A stretch of 64,000 bases of DNA from positions 62,001-126,000 of the forward strand of contig JANEZZ010001377.1 of assembly GCA_026122225.1 (NCBI GenBank), in the 5' to 3' direction. Within the stretch, counting starts at the first letter, position 1, and each line of letters starts with the position of its first letter. This document shows positions 43,158 to 54,752 of this stretch, one piece after another. A program made the position numbers and the translations under genes. The notes beneath the pieces are model-generated. The model ran no database searches, was not told the DNA's origin, and worked only from the letters and a program-made list of their open reading frames with translations. This DNA is from Heloderma charlesbogerti (taxonomy: Eukaryota; Chordata; Lepidosauria; Squamata; Helodermatidae).

Positions 43158-43290
43158 TATGTGTTTTAAAAATGGATGATTTTATGTTATTATATTTTAT
43201 CTTGGAACTGAATACCACCTTGTGGGGGCTATTACTCCCTGAAAGGTGATTTTGAAATCTTCTAATAAATAGAAAAAGTAAAATACAGTC

Positions 43291-44083
43291 TGATGTTAGG
43301 GTGGACTTGGCAAGTAGATAACCAAGCTGATGAGAACTCTAATGGTACCAATTATAGTGGAAGCTAGATGACAGTGAAATGGAGAAGGTAGGTTAGATTT
43401 ACCGATTGTTGCCAAATCGCTCTATTTCGAGAATGCTTGTCTTTGCCCCCTTTCCCCTCTGTCTTGAGTGCCAGGAGCTTGCACTTAGATTCTAGTTTCT
43501 TCCTACCTGCTTTCAATGACTTGCTGTTAGGCAATCTGTCAGCACTCACCAAGGTAGGACAAGACTGAAGCTTTTATTGCATTTACACTATATTTTAAAT
43601 GAAGTTATCAGGAAGTAGGCTCTTAGTGCAGCTGACTGGCATGACAATTCCTCCCAGCTCTACTTAATTTAAAGTACTATATTAACACTACCCCTCCCTT
43701 AGAATTCAATTACATTTCAGCCCAAAACTTTTGTAACCATTTGAAAAGCACAATGATTGATTTGGAAAAAAGAAGAAGCACTTTGGCTTTCTGTAGAACC
43801 AGATATACTTACTGAGTATGCCCAAAGTGAAGCTATCTCAAATCTTTCCCATACACTTTTTAAAAAGGTCTCTTCCTGGAGAAGATTTGATAACAATTTG
43901 CTAAAAGCTAACCTTCTGAATTTACCCTGACCAGACAATGACAACAAAGGAGGGGGTCAAAACTGACTCAGTGGGTTTTGTGTTCCTGTTTCCTTTTCTT
44001 TTTGTTGAGAGGTAGTTTTAAAGTTTTCTTTTGTATATATAAGATAAGTTTAGACTGCTATATCCCACTTGTTTCCATTTAGA
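43291..44083. other. spacer, no gene seen
   Basis: Nothing recognised. Confidence 0.35.
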
Positions 44084-44267
44084 TCAGGGTCCCAAGTGTT
44101 TTGGGCCCTGTGGGCACATTGAATTTTGAAGAAGTGTCCTGGGTGCCACTGTAAATTGGCTGCTGTGAAGGGTATAACCAATCACAAAATGTCAGGATCT
44201 CCTCCCACCCTCTTTCTCTGTGTGTGCACATATTCATGTGTGCACTTCTCTCTGTGTGTGCTTTCTC
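44084..44267. repeat. possible hAT-type fragment
   Basis: gatcagggtcccaagtgttttgggccctgtgggcac and caatcacaaaatgtcagg resemble the interior of hAT elements whose ends read like ggggaccactgg (compare 17990-18010). Only suggestive. Confidence 0.3.
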
Positions 44268-44462
44268 ATAGGAACATAGGACATTGCCTTGAACTGAGTC
44301 AGACCATTGGCCCATCTAGCCCAGTATTGTCAACACTGACTGGCAGCAGTTCTCCAGGGTTTTAGGCAAGAGTTTTTCCTACCCTGCCTGGAGATGCTGG
44401 GGATCGAACCTCAGACCTTCTGCATGCGAAGTATGAGCTCTACCACTGTGCTACAACTCCCC
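44268..44462 (-). mobile_element. tRNA-derived SINE
   Basis: Minus-strand copy, about 195 bp. The reverse complement starts ggggagttgtagcacagtgg (box A-like), has ggttcgatccccagc (box B), a body with cagggtaggaaaaactcttg, and a tail with tgggctagatgggcca and cctatgttccta. The same family as 26463-26672. Confidence 0.8.
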
Positions 44463-44629
44463 CTCTCCCACCCCCGTGTGTCTTCTCAGTGAGCGGCTCT
44501 TCATGCATGTAGGTCTGGCCCTGAGCACTGCCTGAATGGGAAACCCTCTGGGAGCCAGAGGTAAGCTAATTGGAGTTCTTTAGGGTAAGAGTGGGGTATG
44601 ATTCACAAGTACATAACTGCAAGAGATAA
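44463..44629. other. short spacer
   Basis: Nothing recognised. Confidence 0.3.
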
Positions 44630-44760
44630 TTACGCTGATGAAGTAGAGACTTGCCAACAAAAGCCCATGCCCTAATTTAGACTCTGTTAGCATTTACGGT
44701 ACTATGTGATTTTGCTGGCTTTCCTAAAACAGACTAATACAGCTGCTTTTCTGTCCTCAG
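44630..44760. mobile_element. partial copy of palindromic element seen at 21866
   Basis: tgatgaagtagagacttgcc, aaaagcccatgccctaattt and acagactaatacagctgc follow the order of one arm of 21866-22095. It is truncated. Confidence 0.5.
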
Positions 44761-45329
44761 CAAGTGGTGGCTACAGGAGGAAGCAGGTGTGCCTGCTTGA
44801 CTCACTGTTGCCATGTTACTGCAAAGTTTCCAGTGCAGTGGTCTCCAGATTTATGCTGGCTGAGGCACATGACGCCCTTATGCCTACGAAGGTTTATTTC
44901 TAGAGCGTGCTAAAGTGAGAAGTGCATGCCCTTGGGGAGCCCAGCCCTCATCTTTCTGCATGAGTCACCAATCTGAGTGTACCTCCAGAGTGGAAGGAAG
45001 CAAACCGCTAGCAGTGACCCATATAGAGATGCAAAAGGCAAGGAGGCAATTCTGCTATGTTGTGTCACAACATCAGGATCAATGGAACAATCCAACATCA
45101 TATGATGCAGAGATACGCTAAGAGGGGCTGACTGGAAGGAGGCCAGGCCAGGCCAGGCCAGGCCGGTGTCATGCAGAGATGCAGCAGGTAGACTCCTTGG
45201 TGGGTGGGTTCTTTGGACCCACAGGAGCCTTTAATTATTAAATTAATCAGCATTCATCTCATGGCATATAGTTTGGGAATGACTGATCCAATAGCTATTA
45301 CGGCAAATGATCTGTGTTTTATTTTTCCT
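44761..45329. other. spacer with (GGCCA)n run
   Basis: 45140-45165 holds about five GGCCA units (gaggccaggccaggccaggc). No gene seen. Confidence 0.4.
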
Positions 45330-45535
45330 GGTTTAAGGTGGGATGTTTCTTAATGCTGCTGTCTTAAGTTTAATGTATTGCAGAAGTGTTTTATATTTTA
45401 AATCATTTCTAATGGTATGATTTAAAATATATTTATAATTGTTTGGTTATTTTGTAAGCTGCTTTGTGGAGGCTATGTGCCTAGTAGAAAAGTGGGAAAT
45501 AAATATTTAAATAAATAAATGTAAATAAATCAGGG
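45330..45535 (+). mobile_element. L2 LINE 3' terminus
   Basis: T-rich 3'UTR text (gtttaatgtattgcagaag, attttgtaagctgctttgtgg) and a tail of aaataaat units (45498-45530). Confidence 0.65.
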
Positions 45536-47650
45536 ATAGAGGGGATCAGGAGAGTGTGGATTACTCTAGGCAACCATTGCCAAGGAGACTGGAATGTTGA
45601 GGACAGAGGTAGTTCACTGTAGGAGGCTGGGCAGTTGGACAAGGGAGAAGGAGAGGAGAGGTATGTGAAGCCAATGAGGAAAAAGGAAAATATGTTGATG
45701 GGATCCCATGGAGTGAATCTATTGGGGTGGAAAGTGGGCAACAGAGCTTGAAGGGTGCATGGCACAGTCTGAGGAATGAGGGATAGAATGGCTATGAGGA
45801 GCAGGGAATGCGGCAGCCTGCAACACAGAGGATCAGCATGGGAATGTCAGCTTGTCATGGCATGTGGGCAATACCATAGATGACTTGGACAACAAAAAGA
45901 AACTAAAGTGTTAGCACATTGTATAAGGAGGAATACATCATTATAGATGTATCATATGTTGACGGGAAGATCTTTCTGTCAGTAAATTTCTTTCAACTGT
46001 GTTTGTATTGGTTTCAAATTCCCATCCCAGGTTACACAATCAGACTGTGGCCTTGCATCTACCACACTATGTTTATGGCTGTGAGGCAAAACCTGAATAT
46101 GGTACATGGAGGCAGCAGCATGCATGTGACTGCATTACTACAAGGTGACTTGCTGGAACTCAGTACTGGCCAACCGTTTTCCGCCATTATCTTGCTCTGG
46201 TTTTGAGAATAGATTGAGACTTGGAGATCTTGGGACAGGGCTGGATTTAGGAGCAGGTGTCCACCTGGAGCGCCAGACTTGAAGTCTCCTGCCACAGGGT
46301 AACTATTTAACTATCCACTCAATAGCTGAACCCAATAGTACAAACAGTTCATATGGCATGAAATAAATACAGATTCATAGATCTTGGCATGCAGATATAT
46401 CATCTTACATCATAGGGATAAATCATGCATGCAAATTTGCTTCAAAATTGTGAAATGGGCTACAATTGTCCTAAAAAACAAGGTATTCATAACTTGACCA
46501 AATGGATGTTGGCACCAAAGATGTTTGCCGGGGGTGCAATTTGGTCTAGGCCAGGCCTGATATAGGAGATGAAGATGTCTACAGGAGTGGGTCCCAGACT
46601 GGACAAAAGGCTAGGTTAGATTAGGAAGAAAGAGAAGGAGCAATGGCCCAGCATAGAACTGGTGGAAGTAGGAACAAAGAGATGGTTGTGTTAGCAGAAG
46701 TAGGATTGCACGGTGCTGTCTCAGTGATTCTATCTGTTAAAAGTGCCTTGCTGATAAACTTTTCCTCCAGGGTGGTTCTGTATCATCTGTTGTCCAACCA
46801 CTCTGGTCCACATCATGCTTTTATTTCAAACTAGGTGATCCAAGTTGCGGCCTGCATGATTATCTTGAGTGACTATGCTGTTTAGGTGTGCATGGCTATG
46901 ATGTGGAGCACAGTTTCATTTGGCTCTGATCAGCTCCTTCTTATGGAACACCACTTTTCTTGCTCGAAGACGTGCAGAAAAGCTTTATGGCAATTGTGTG
47001 TGTGGTTGAGCATGAACTGTGTGTTCCCTCAAAAGCAAGATGCTGCTTCTAAGCACAATACTTTGGGAACCGTAATCTGTAAAGTAGCTACTATTGAAAC
47101 CTTCAGTGGAAACCAGGCAGAAGTGCACAATGTGATATAAAGTACTGAAAATGTCTCAGTCCATTAAATAACTGGCTCCTGCTGAGCTGCATCTCAATCC
47201 ATTTCAAAATTCTATTTTGGGAAGAAAACATTGTTTTTGTTTTTAGAGGATGTGTTTTTTCTGAGATACAAGTAATTTTTTTAAAAAACAAACTATTACC
47301 TTGACAACATTTTGGAGCAATAGAATTGATATCCCAGTTCTGGATATATGATTTATATATTAATTTTTGACTTCTTATTTATAAAAAACAGGCTTTTTTT
47401 TCTTAGGCCCACCAGAGTCAAAGGTTAAACTTTCAGCCTGTTAGACTTGGTTGTTTGTATACATATTGTATTGATTCCACATTTATTCAGCTCAGCTGTT
47501 AGGCAGACATTTCTTGCAGATAGTCCCTGCTAAGTGTTAATCGCATTGGCACTGGATGACTGATCTTCCTTCCTCACAATGACTCATCCACAAGCTCTTT
47601 CTTACTTTGAAATAGTACCAACGTGTTTTTTTTTTATTAATTCTAAGGGC
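45536..47650. other. spacer, no gene seen
   Basis: About 2.1 kb without a named repeat or domain-bearing ORF. 46236-46275 (agggctggatttaggagc) is weakly like an old DNA-transposon end. Probably mostly unique intergenic sequence. Confidence 0.4.
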
Positions 47651-47830
47651 AACATCCTGTATTACATCCAGCAGACTAACTGAAGACAGTTTGTATGCAA
47701 GTCATACTCGGCCTGAAGTGGTAACCACATGGGTGAAACTGAAGACCACATTAGAGCCCCAAGCCCCCTGCTAAGTAACAGTGCATACATCAAAAGGAAC
47801 GCAGCCTGACTTGCAGACTTTAGGAGGCGT
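47651..47830 (+). repeat. about 180-bp unit duplicated at 38688-38868
   Basis: Same orientation and block order as the other copy (agactaactgaagacagttt, gaagtggtaaccacatggg, aagccccctgctaagtaac, ttaggaggcgttt). The flanking sequences of the two copies differ, so the match is limited to this unit. Confidence 0.8.
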
Positions 47831-48009
47831 TTGTGGCTATAGGATTTGGAGGAAGATCCACTACACCAGCAGAAAGCCAAATAATGCCACTTCCCTTTAA
47901 AAATGTGCTTGCAGAACACTTCAGAAACACCAGTGGAACATGCCACCAGTGGAGCCATCCCACTGGTGAAGATAAGCCTGCTTAATGGTTGCAATGGGGC
48001 AAAGAATCA
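47831..48009. other. short spacer
   Basis: Nothing recognised. Confidence 0.3.
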
Positions 48010-48420
48010 TATCATAGAATCATAGAATAGTAGGGTTGGAAGGGGCCTACAAGGCCATTGAGTCCAACCCCCTGCTCAGTGCAGGAATCCAAGTCAGAGC
48101 ATCCCTGACAGATGGCTGTCCAGCCTCGTCTTGAACACCTCCAGTGTGGGAGAGCCCACCACCTCCCTAGGGAATTGGTTCCATTGTCGTATTGCTCTAA
48201 CAGTCAGGAAGTTTTTCCTGATGTTCAGCTGGAATCTGGCTTCCTGTAACTTGAGCCCATTATTCCGTGTCCTGCACTCTAGGATGATCAAGAAGAGATC
48301 CTGGCCTTCCTCTCTGTGACAACCTTTCAAGTACTTGAAGAGCACTATCATATCTCCCCTCAGTCTTCTCAAGGCTAAACATGCCCAGTTCTTTCAGTCT
48401 CTCTTCATAGACATTTGTGA
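48010..48420 (-). mobile_element. CR1 LINE 3' end
   Basis: On the minus strand 48094-48372 reads [20 protein letters not shown] and ARFQLNIRKNFLTVRAIRQW without stops. It is followed by the CR1 3'UTR (ggttggactcaatggccttg) and terminal repeats (tattctatgattctatg). 5'-truncated and fairly young by its open frame. Confidence 0.9.
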
Positions 48421-49002
48421 GATGTGGTTGACCCAGAGAAGGAGCACACCTACACTGCAACCTGTACCCCTTAATTCATGACCGTATCACCATCGATGAC
48501 ACAACTTTACATCAGCCCCCAGAACTGCTGTAAGAAATTTCCATCTCCTGGACTTCCATTGGAGGGGAGAAAATTATCCACCATTTTGACAACAGAGCAT
48601 AGGATAATGGAGTAACTCAGCATCCATTTGCAGCACACCGCCACCAGTATATGAACCCCACACATGAAGACCTGCATGGTAGGCTTCCTCCATGTGTGGG
48701 CATCATCCCTGTCTCAGTACTTGATTGGTGGGCTTTGGTGGAGCTTCCAGGGATGCTGGGGGAGTGCCTGTCATTTTTATGCAATTGTTTTATTATTATT
48801 TTCTGGTTGTGTGAGGACACATTGCATGCAGCAGCCTTTCCACTAGCATAGAAACAGTGTATCTTTGGTCCCAATGTAATGTGAGCATAGGATTGCTCTG
48901 TAAATTGCAGAGACTAAGATCTCACGAACTCCTGTTTCCAAAAAAAGGTGAGCCCTTTGGCCGACCTTTTGTCTTCAGTTTTGCACACTTACATAGCAAA
49001 GG
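48421..49002. other. spacer, no gene seen
   Basis: Nothing recognised. Confidence 0.35.
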
Positions 49003-49288
49003 GCAGTATCCTGCACTGCCCCTGTGCTAGCGGAACTGACTGCTAGTGCAACAGGAACTAGTGGCTCCTGAAGCAATGGGAAACAAGTGGTGATGCTCAT
49101 TTCCGGAACAGGGGAATTCAGCAGAGTCCACAGAAAGTAGTTCCACTGACACGCCCCGTTCTGGAAATGAGCATTTCTTCTAATTCTTGGGGTAATTTTA
49201 GGAACTGCTAGTTCCTGTTGCACTAGCGGTTGGCTCCACTGGTGCAACAGAACTAGCAGAGGCGCAGCAGTGGTATAGGATACTGCCC
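49003..49288. mobile_element. palindromic MITE (GGGCAGTATCCT ends)
   Basis: gggcagtatcctgcactgcc at the left and cagtggtataggatactgccc at the right form inverted ends. The arms continue with caacaggaactagtgg and gctagttcctgttgc, and gctcatttccggaac and gttctggaaatgagc. About 286 bp, non-coding. No clear TSD. Confidence 0.75.
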
Positions 49289-49544
49289 AGTGACTTTTGG
49301 CATGATATGTCTGCATAACTAAAAAGAGCTGTGTTTCCAGAGAAGGGAATTATTTTAATTCAAAAAGAAAGTTGTTCATAATTTTCTACTCCTTGCAACA
49401 TTATGTAACAGCTGGATTAAATAAAAAACAAACTGGAAATTTGGGATTTTCCATCTGTAAACCTAAAACACATATAGCTAAGCTAGGAAGCTAGGATGCA
49501 CTTACAAAAAAATCATTTTATAGATGATTTTGTACATCTTAGAT
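49289..49544. other. short spacer
   Basis: Nothing recognised. Confidence 0.3.
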
Positions 49545-49640
49545 CATAGATCATAGACTCATAGGGTTGGAATGGGCCTACAAGGCCATTGAGTCCAACC
49601 CCCTGCTCAGGGCAAGAAGCCTGATTCCCAGGCAGTCTCC
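49545..49640 (-). mobile_element. CR1 3' terminus
   Basis: atcatagactcatagggttgg, then cctacaaggccattgagtcc is the reverse complement of the CR1 3'UTR and its terminal repeats. The adjoining text to about 49700 may be an older part of the same copy. Confidence 0.75.
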
Positions 49641-51719
49641 CATAACCAGGGCTGACCCTTCTTAGCTACCGAGATCAGGCTTGTTTTTCCTAAGTAAACC
49701 TTTTCCTTGTTTAAGAATATTCATGACTTTTGCCTTGGGAACTCAAATGCTCTGGCCTTGACCCATATAAAAGTGTCTCTACACTTGGGTTTTGTTGTGC
49801 ATTTGTCATTCCTCAAGTGTGGAATTTTTGGGTGCTTTACATGACGTCATTGTTCTCCAGTGGTTTTCCCACACTTTCCCCCTGCTTATCCTGTGCTATT
49901 TCGGAATGGGGAAAATGTGGTATTTCCTTTGGTTTCACCATGAAAGCACCAGCACCAGCCCATGTACTTATACCATGGTGAAATGAGCCACTATGTGTGG
50001 GCGGTTATGGGGTGTGTGTTTATGATGATGATGGCAGTGATGACAAAAGGTTGGAAGTGTTACCCCACCACACCTGTGCCCTTCCCTGTCATTCCATTTT
50101 GTTTCCTGGCACAGCACAACACAGTGGGAGTCTGTAAGAGTGGCAGAGCAGTGTGCCATGCCGTCATCACAAAACAGCCCAACAGCCCAACACAAAATGG
50201 CCAGCATGGCAGCATTCCGGAGGTTCACTGGGCAATCGAAAGCCGTGTCTTGGGGATGGGGTTCGGTGGAGTTGCTGTCCATCTGTAATACATGGCTGTG
50301 TCCATCACAATCCACTGACCACTAATCTGCGAGGGGAGAGAAAGGGGTAGGTACCATGGAGGAAACTGCGTCATGCTCCGCTCCGTGTGAGGGTTTGTCA
50401 CGCAACAGTGGCGACATTTACGAAAGGCTTCCTCCCCACCCCATGAAAAGATAAGAGGTGGAATGTAGCGAGATAAAAACAACCAGTGTACAGAGCCTGT
50501 GCTTGAAGAGGAATTAGAAACAGAAGTACAGTGGTGGGGTAAACTGGTAGTATAGAAAAGCCCTAAGTCTCAGCCTGCTAGGTTGTATGCCTTTTGATAG
50601 TATTCTTTAAGCGAGTGGATGGTGAGGCCAGAAAGGTCCTGAATTAAATAAGAAAAGAAGCTACAGACTTCATATCAGTTCAGTTTCTGTTTGAGGCAAT
50701 CAGGTCCTTTTACTTATCTGCATATGTTGTAAAATGATGCCAGCTATTCTGAGTAAGACACTAGTTAGCTGGTTAGTCTTTGATCTTGTGTATTAAGTCA
50801 CTCCAGAGCTGGATCTAAGAGAGAAGTTGACCAAACTAGATCATTCCCTGGATCCATGACAATCTAGCAAAGATAATCTTGTGCTTGCCATGTGAAACCA
50901 TAGCAACCTTCCACTTTAGAATGCATAGTATATAATCTATCTGTCCTTCAGTAAGCATTTTGTAGTCCAGAAATAGTCATTGCCTAATGTGAGAATGGAA
51001 AAGGTCAGGCAATTGGAACCTAAATGACTATGCAGTCTTCCAGCCTCGTTATGTCGTTTGTATGTGTGCTACATAATTACAGTCTGGACTCTGGAAAGAT
51101 ACAGGATTTCTGGTTTTCATATATTTTAGAAAAGTAGCAGCACCTGTTTTAATCTGCAAGCAGAAATATGCAGATTATCATTAAAACAAACAAGCAAAAA
51201 ACAACTCTCTTCAGCTGCGTCTATATTTCTCCTTTATTTTTGGCACTATTTTTGTCAATTACAGTATTGTGCATTTGGGAGCTTTCTTGTCATTAGCCTC
51301 TTTGCTATCACTTTATTTAGGTACAAATAACTACAGAAACACTTGGTAATTATATGGTACTGAAGATAAATCTGCACCTTGCTAATGCATAAGTACAACT
51401 GGCCAAAGCTCTCAGCTTCTGCTCCGTAGTGTTGCAAAGGTCAAAAACACAGTTTTATTGCTGGTCTTATGAGAATTTTTAGTATGGCAAGATCTAACAT
51501 CTCTATTTAACCAATTCAAATGCTTTATGTTTGGTTTGTTAGAGAAGATTAGAGGTGGGACTGTAATTCCAGGAATCCGAAGGAATGTGCCTTGCAAATA
51601 GTTGAAATAATTTTGTGTTTTGTAAAAGCCTACACTGAATGTCAGGATGGTACTGAGTTTTAGACAAAGGGAAATGCTTTCTTTTGCAGAACTGTCAAAA
51701 TCTACCTTGATATAGGCAT
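49641..51719. other. spacer, no gene seen
   Basis: About 2 kb without a named repeat. ORFs of up to 115 aa on both strands around 49960-50320 have no known motif and overlap each other, so I do not call a gene. Confidence 0.4.
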
Positions 51720-52545
51720 TCAGTGCCTGCACCAAGAAAGAGATCTTGAGGTTGTGGTGGACAGCTCAGTGAACTTGTCAACCCAGTATGCAACTGCTGT
51801 GGAAAAGGCAAACTCCATCTTAGGCATAATTAGGGAAAGCATTGAGAATAAAACAGTCAATATCATACTCCCCTTATATAAATCTATGGCACAACCACAC
51901 TTAAAATACTGTGCACAGTGCTGGTCACTGGACCTAAAAAAAAGGTATTGTAGAGCTGGAAAAAGTGCAGAAAAGGGCAAGTAAAATGATCAAGGAGCTG
52001 GAACAACTAACTCTATGAGGGAAGGTTACAACAACTGGGATTGTTTAGCTTGGGAAAAAAGGAGGGCAAGGGGAGACATGATAGAGGTGTATAAAATTAT
52101 GCATGGTGTGGAGAAAGTAGAGATATTTTTCTCCCTTTGTCACAATACTAGAACCCCAAGTCATCCCATTAAGCGGATTGGTGGGAGATTCAGGACAGAT
52201 AAAAGGAAGTACTTCTTCACAAAGTGCATAGCTAAACTATGGAATTCACAACCACAGGATGTAGTGATGGCCACCAATTTGGGTGGCTTTAAAAGGGGGT
52301 TAGAGAAATTCACGGAGGATAAGGCTATCAGTGGCTACTAGCCCTGATGGTTATATGCTACCTCCATTATCAGAGGCAGCATGCCTGTGTACATCAGTTG
52401 TCGGGGAACATGGGCAGGAGGGTGCTGTTGTGCTCATGTCCTGCTTGTGGGTTCTTGGTCAACAGCCGGTTGGCCACTGTGTGAACAGAATGCTGGGCTA
52501 GATAGACCCTTGGTCTGATCCAGCATGGCTCTTATGTTCATTTCC
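51720..52545 (+). mobile_element. CR1 (L3-like) LINE 3' end
   Basis: Reads LQYATAVEKANSILGIIRES-type text (51754-51984, including LYKSMAQPHLKYCAQCWS), then after a frameshift GYNNWDCLAWEKRRARGDMI (52015-52100). The 3'UTR has gaacagaatgctgggctagatagacccttgg, the usual end of an L3-like CR1 group. Older and distinct from the CR1 at 12470-17308. Confidence 0.85.
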
Positions 52546-54017
52546 AAAAACATTAAATTCATCAACCTTTTAGAAGATAGTGAGTGGAAACATTACTATT
52601 CTAGACCTATACAGAGCCAGGGAAATAAATGTAAAATTTACATTTGAATGCTTGCCTTCGCTAATTTAGAGCTGCCATGCATTTTAAAGTTTATTATTAT
52701 GTGAATGAGGTAGGGAAGGAAGCATCTTGCCAAATGTCTTGCATTTTCTGTTATATGTTTTACAGTTGACATTTTACTTGATTTTATTGGATGTAATAGC
52801 ATTGTCTAGGTAGTTAATTACAGTATACTTGGTAAGCTAGAATAATAAGAGGACATATATCATCAGAAGCTAAAATGCAAATGCTGTTTAATATGTAACA
52901 TTAGATGATTACATATCAAAAATGAGGCATGAAACTGCCGGTATAATTTTGCTTTCCAATGGGGGGAGCTGTTGATACATGATTTATGTTGCCTTTCCTG
53001 TTTAATGTAATGCTCATTAAAGTCTGTGAGTTGCAGTATATTTATACTAAGCATTTCAGAGAGAGCTGCAAAATTATTTCTACATATAATTCCAGGGCTG
53101 AGAAGTACCAGAAAAGACTGTGAAGGAAGATTGTTTTTTATTTTTTAAAAAGGCTTTAAATTTAACCTCCCACAAGAATGATTTTCAAGTTCCAAAGAGA
53201 AATACGACAACTCACTGAAGGGAAGAAAATGTTATCTCTTTGACAAACAGAGTTAGAAAATATGCATTTAAAGTCCTGAAACTTTTTATCTCCTTCAAAT
53301 GCTTTTCTCAAAGTGCAGGATATAAGGCATTTTCTGTATGGCATCTGCCCCATCCAATATTCACCTCACTCATATATTGACAAATGGTACCTATTTATTA
53401 CATCTAGCAAGGTGGGCAGAAGATAGACATTGGTTTAGCATTCTAGTGGATTGACTAGTGCCTGTAAGTTGCCAAGAATGCTGGTCTAAGTGGACCTCAG
53501 TCTGATCTCAGATCTTAATGTTCTTAAGCAGGAACACACACTTGGAATCATTTCATACAGATTAGTTCTGCCATAACTGTGAAGAGATCCTGAATATTAT
53601 TTACTTTTAAGGCTGGCATCTTTTCTACAGCATGCTGATATGTATGACATTGCAATTTATCTACCAAATATTTGTGCTTCTTTTAGATTGTGTGAAAACT
53701 AAACCCTATTTGAGAACTGGATCTGACCACTATGCTACTGCATAGTACAATTTGAAATTCTGAAAATCGTAGAATTCTATAGATGAGATGTATGACAAAA
53801 TTGTGCAAAATGTATGTCATCCTAACGTAAAAACAGGCATTCTTCCAGGGCTGCTGAGAAATATACATTTTGAAATTTGTATTTCAAAATGGCTTTGAGG
53901 AATTATACCGGATACCTTGGAGATCACTTTTATGTATTTTATTACCACATTGATACCCTTTCTTCATTTGGTATAAAATGAATTTACTTACTTTTCTCTT
54001 GTATTGACATCAAACTA
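52546..54017. other. spacer, no gene seen
   Basis: AT-rich. 53460-53527 (gtggacctcagtctgatctcag) resembles the end of an L3-like CR1 or SINE tail. No gene seen. Confidence 0.4.
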
Positions 54018-54108
54018 GGTTGTAATCCTATGCACACTTACCTGAGAGTAAGTACCACTGAATTCAGCGGGGCTTACTTCTGAGAAGACATGTACAGGAC
54101 TGCACAAT
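54018..54108. mobile_element. palindromic MITE (CAATCCTAT type)
   Basis: gtaatcctatgcacacttac...aagtaccactgaattca pairs with ggggcttacttctgag...gtacaggactgcac. Compare 32985-33137. Confidence 0.65.
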
Positions 54109-54213
54109 TGGTGTGTGGTTTAGATGCTAAGCTTTAGTGCCTTTTGCTCTCATTCCCACATGTATGCTCATCAATGGATAGCTGAAACATCAAGTGGTAG
54201 CTTGCATGTCTAA

Positions 54214-54300
54214 ATCATAGAATAGTAGGGTTGGAAAGGGCCTAAAAGACCATCGAGTCCAATCCCCATTTCTGCTCTGTAAATAAAGCGTTACAGAGAT
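54214..54300 (-). mobile_element. CR1 3' terminus
   Basis: aatcatagaatagtagggttgg and gaccatcgagtccaatccc are the reverse complement of CR1 terminal repeats and 3'UTR. Confidence 0.75.
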
Positions 54301-54551
54301 AACATCACTGACAGACATTTCATTTGTCCTCATCTTACCTGAAAACCAGGACTCTTCAATGGAGTCAGTTCATATATTCAAGTGACAATAATTAGCAGAC
54401 AGCATTTTAATTTCTGTTCTAGAGGCCTTTTCTGGATATTGCTCCTAAATCAATTTTAACTGCTGCTGCTGCTTTTGATGTCTTGAGTTTTGAAATTGTT
54501 CATGATTTTAGTGCGATTTTATTTACCAGCAATCAATTTTTGTAAGCTAGC

Positions 54552-54554
<3 letters not shown>
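54301..54554. other. short spacer
   Basis: Nothing recognised. Confidence 0.3.

Positions 54555-54591
<37 letters not shown>
54555..54591. repeat. (AT)n microsatellite
   Basis: About 18 TA units. Confidence 0.95.
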
Positions 54592-54593
<2 letters not shown>

Positions 54594-54752
54594 GTAATAT
54601 ATTGGTAGGGTATGAACACTAGAAATAAATAAAACTTGAAGGAAGTGTAAAATAACAAAGTGCAGAGAAATCAGATGTTATACAGTACATACACATGGAA
54701 AATAGGTCTTGGAATGCCTGTCTCCCAGTGGCCTTATTCAATCAGTTATGTG

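Larger units (their letters stand above)
41050..43290 (+). mobile_element. L2 LINE, RT to 3' end, with two nested insertions
   Basis: Decayed ORF2 is readable in pieces: an SLLVLLDLS-like block (cttctcctggacctcttagt) near 41160 and actattgaccatgttatcc, then QYADDIQLY-type text (cagtatgcagatgacatacag, 41418), then WMKVNKQKLNPDKLEVLWV (41519-41575). The 3' part reads tactggttgcactggctacc and gatcctatgagcc-like text, followed by the T-rich 3'UTR and an AATAAA-type tail at about 43263. It hosts the hAT element 41902-42408 and the SINE 42825-43157. Confidence 0.88.

Noticed and set aside
47662..47994. Minus-strand 110-aa ORF covering a duplicated unit
   Set aside because: The other copy of the unit (38688-38868) is not open in the corresponding frame and no domain is recognisable.
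49962..50325. Overlapping ORFs of 108 and 115 aa on opposite strands
   Set aside because: No motif, no codon bias evident, and mutual overlap. No splice or promoter context I can support.
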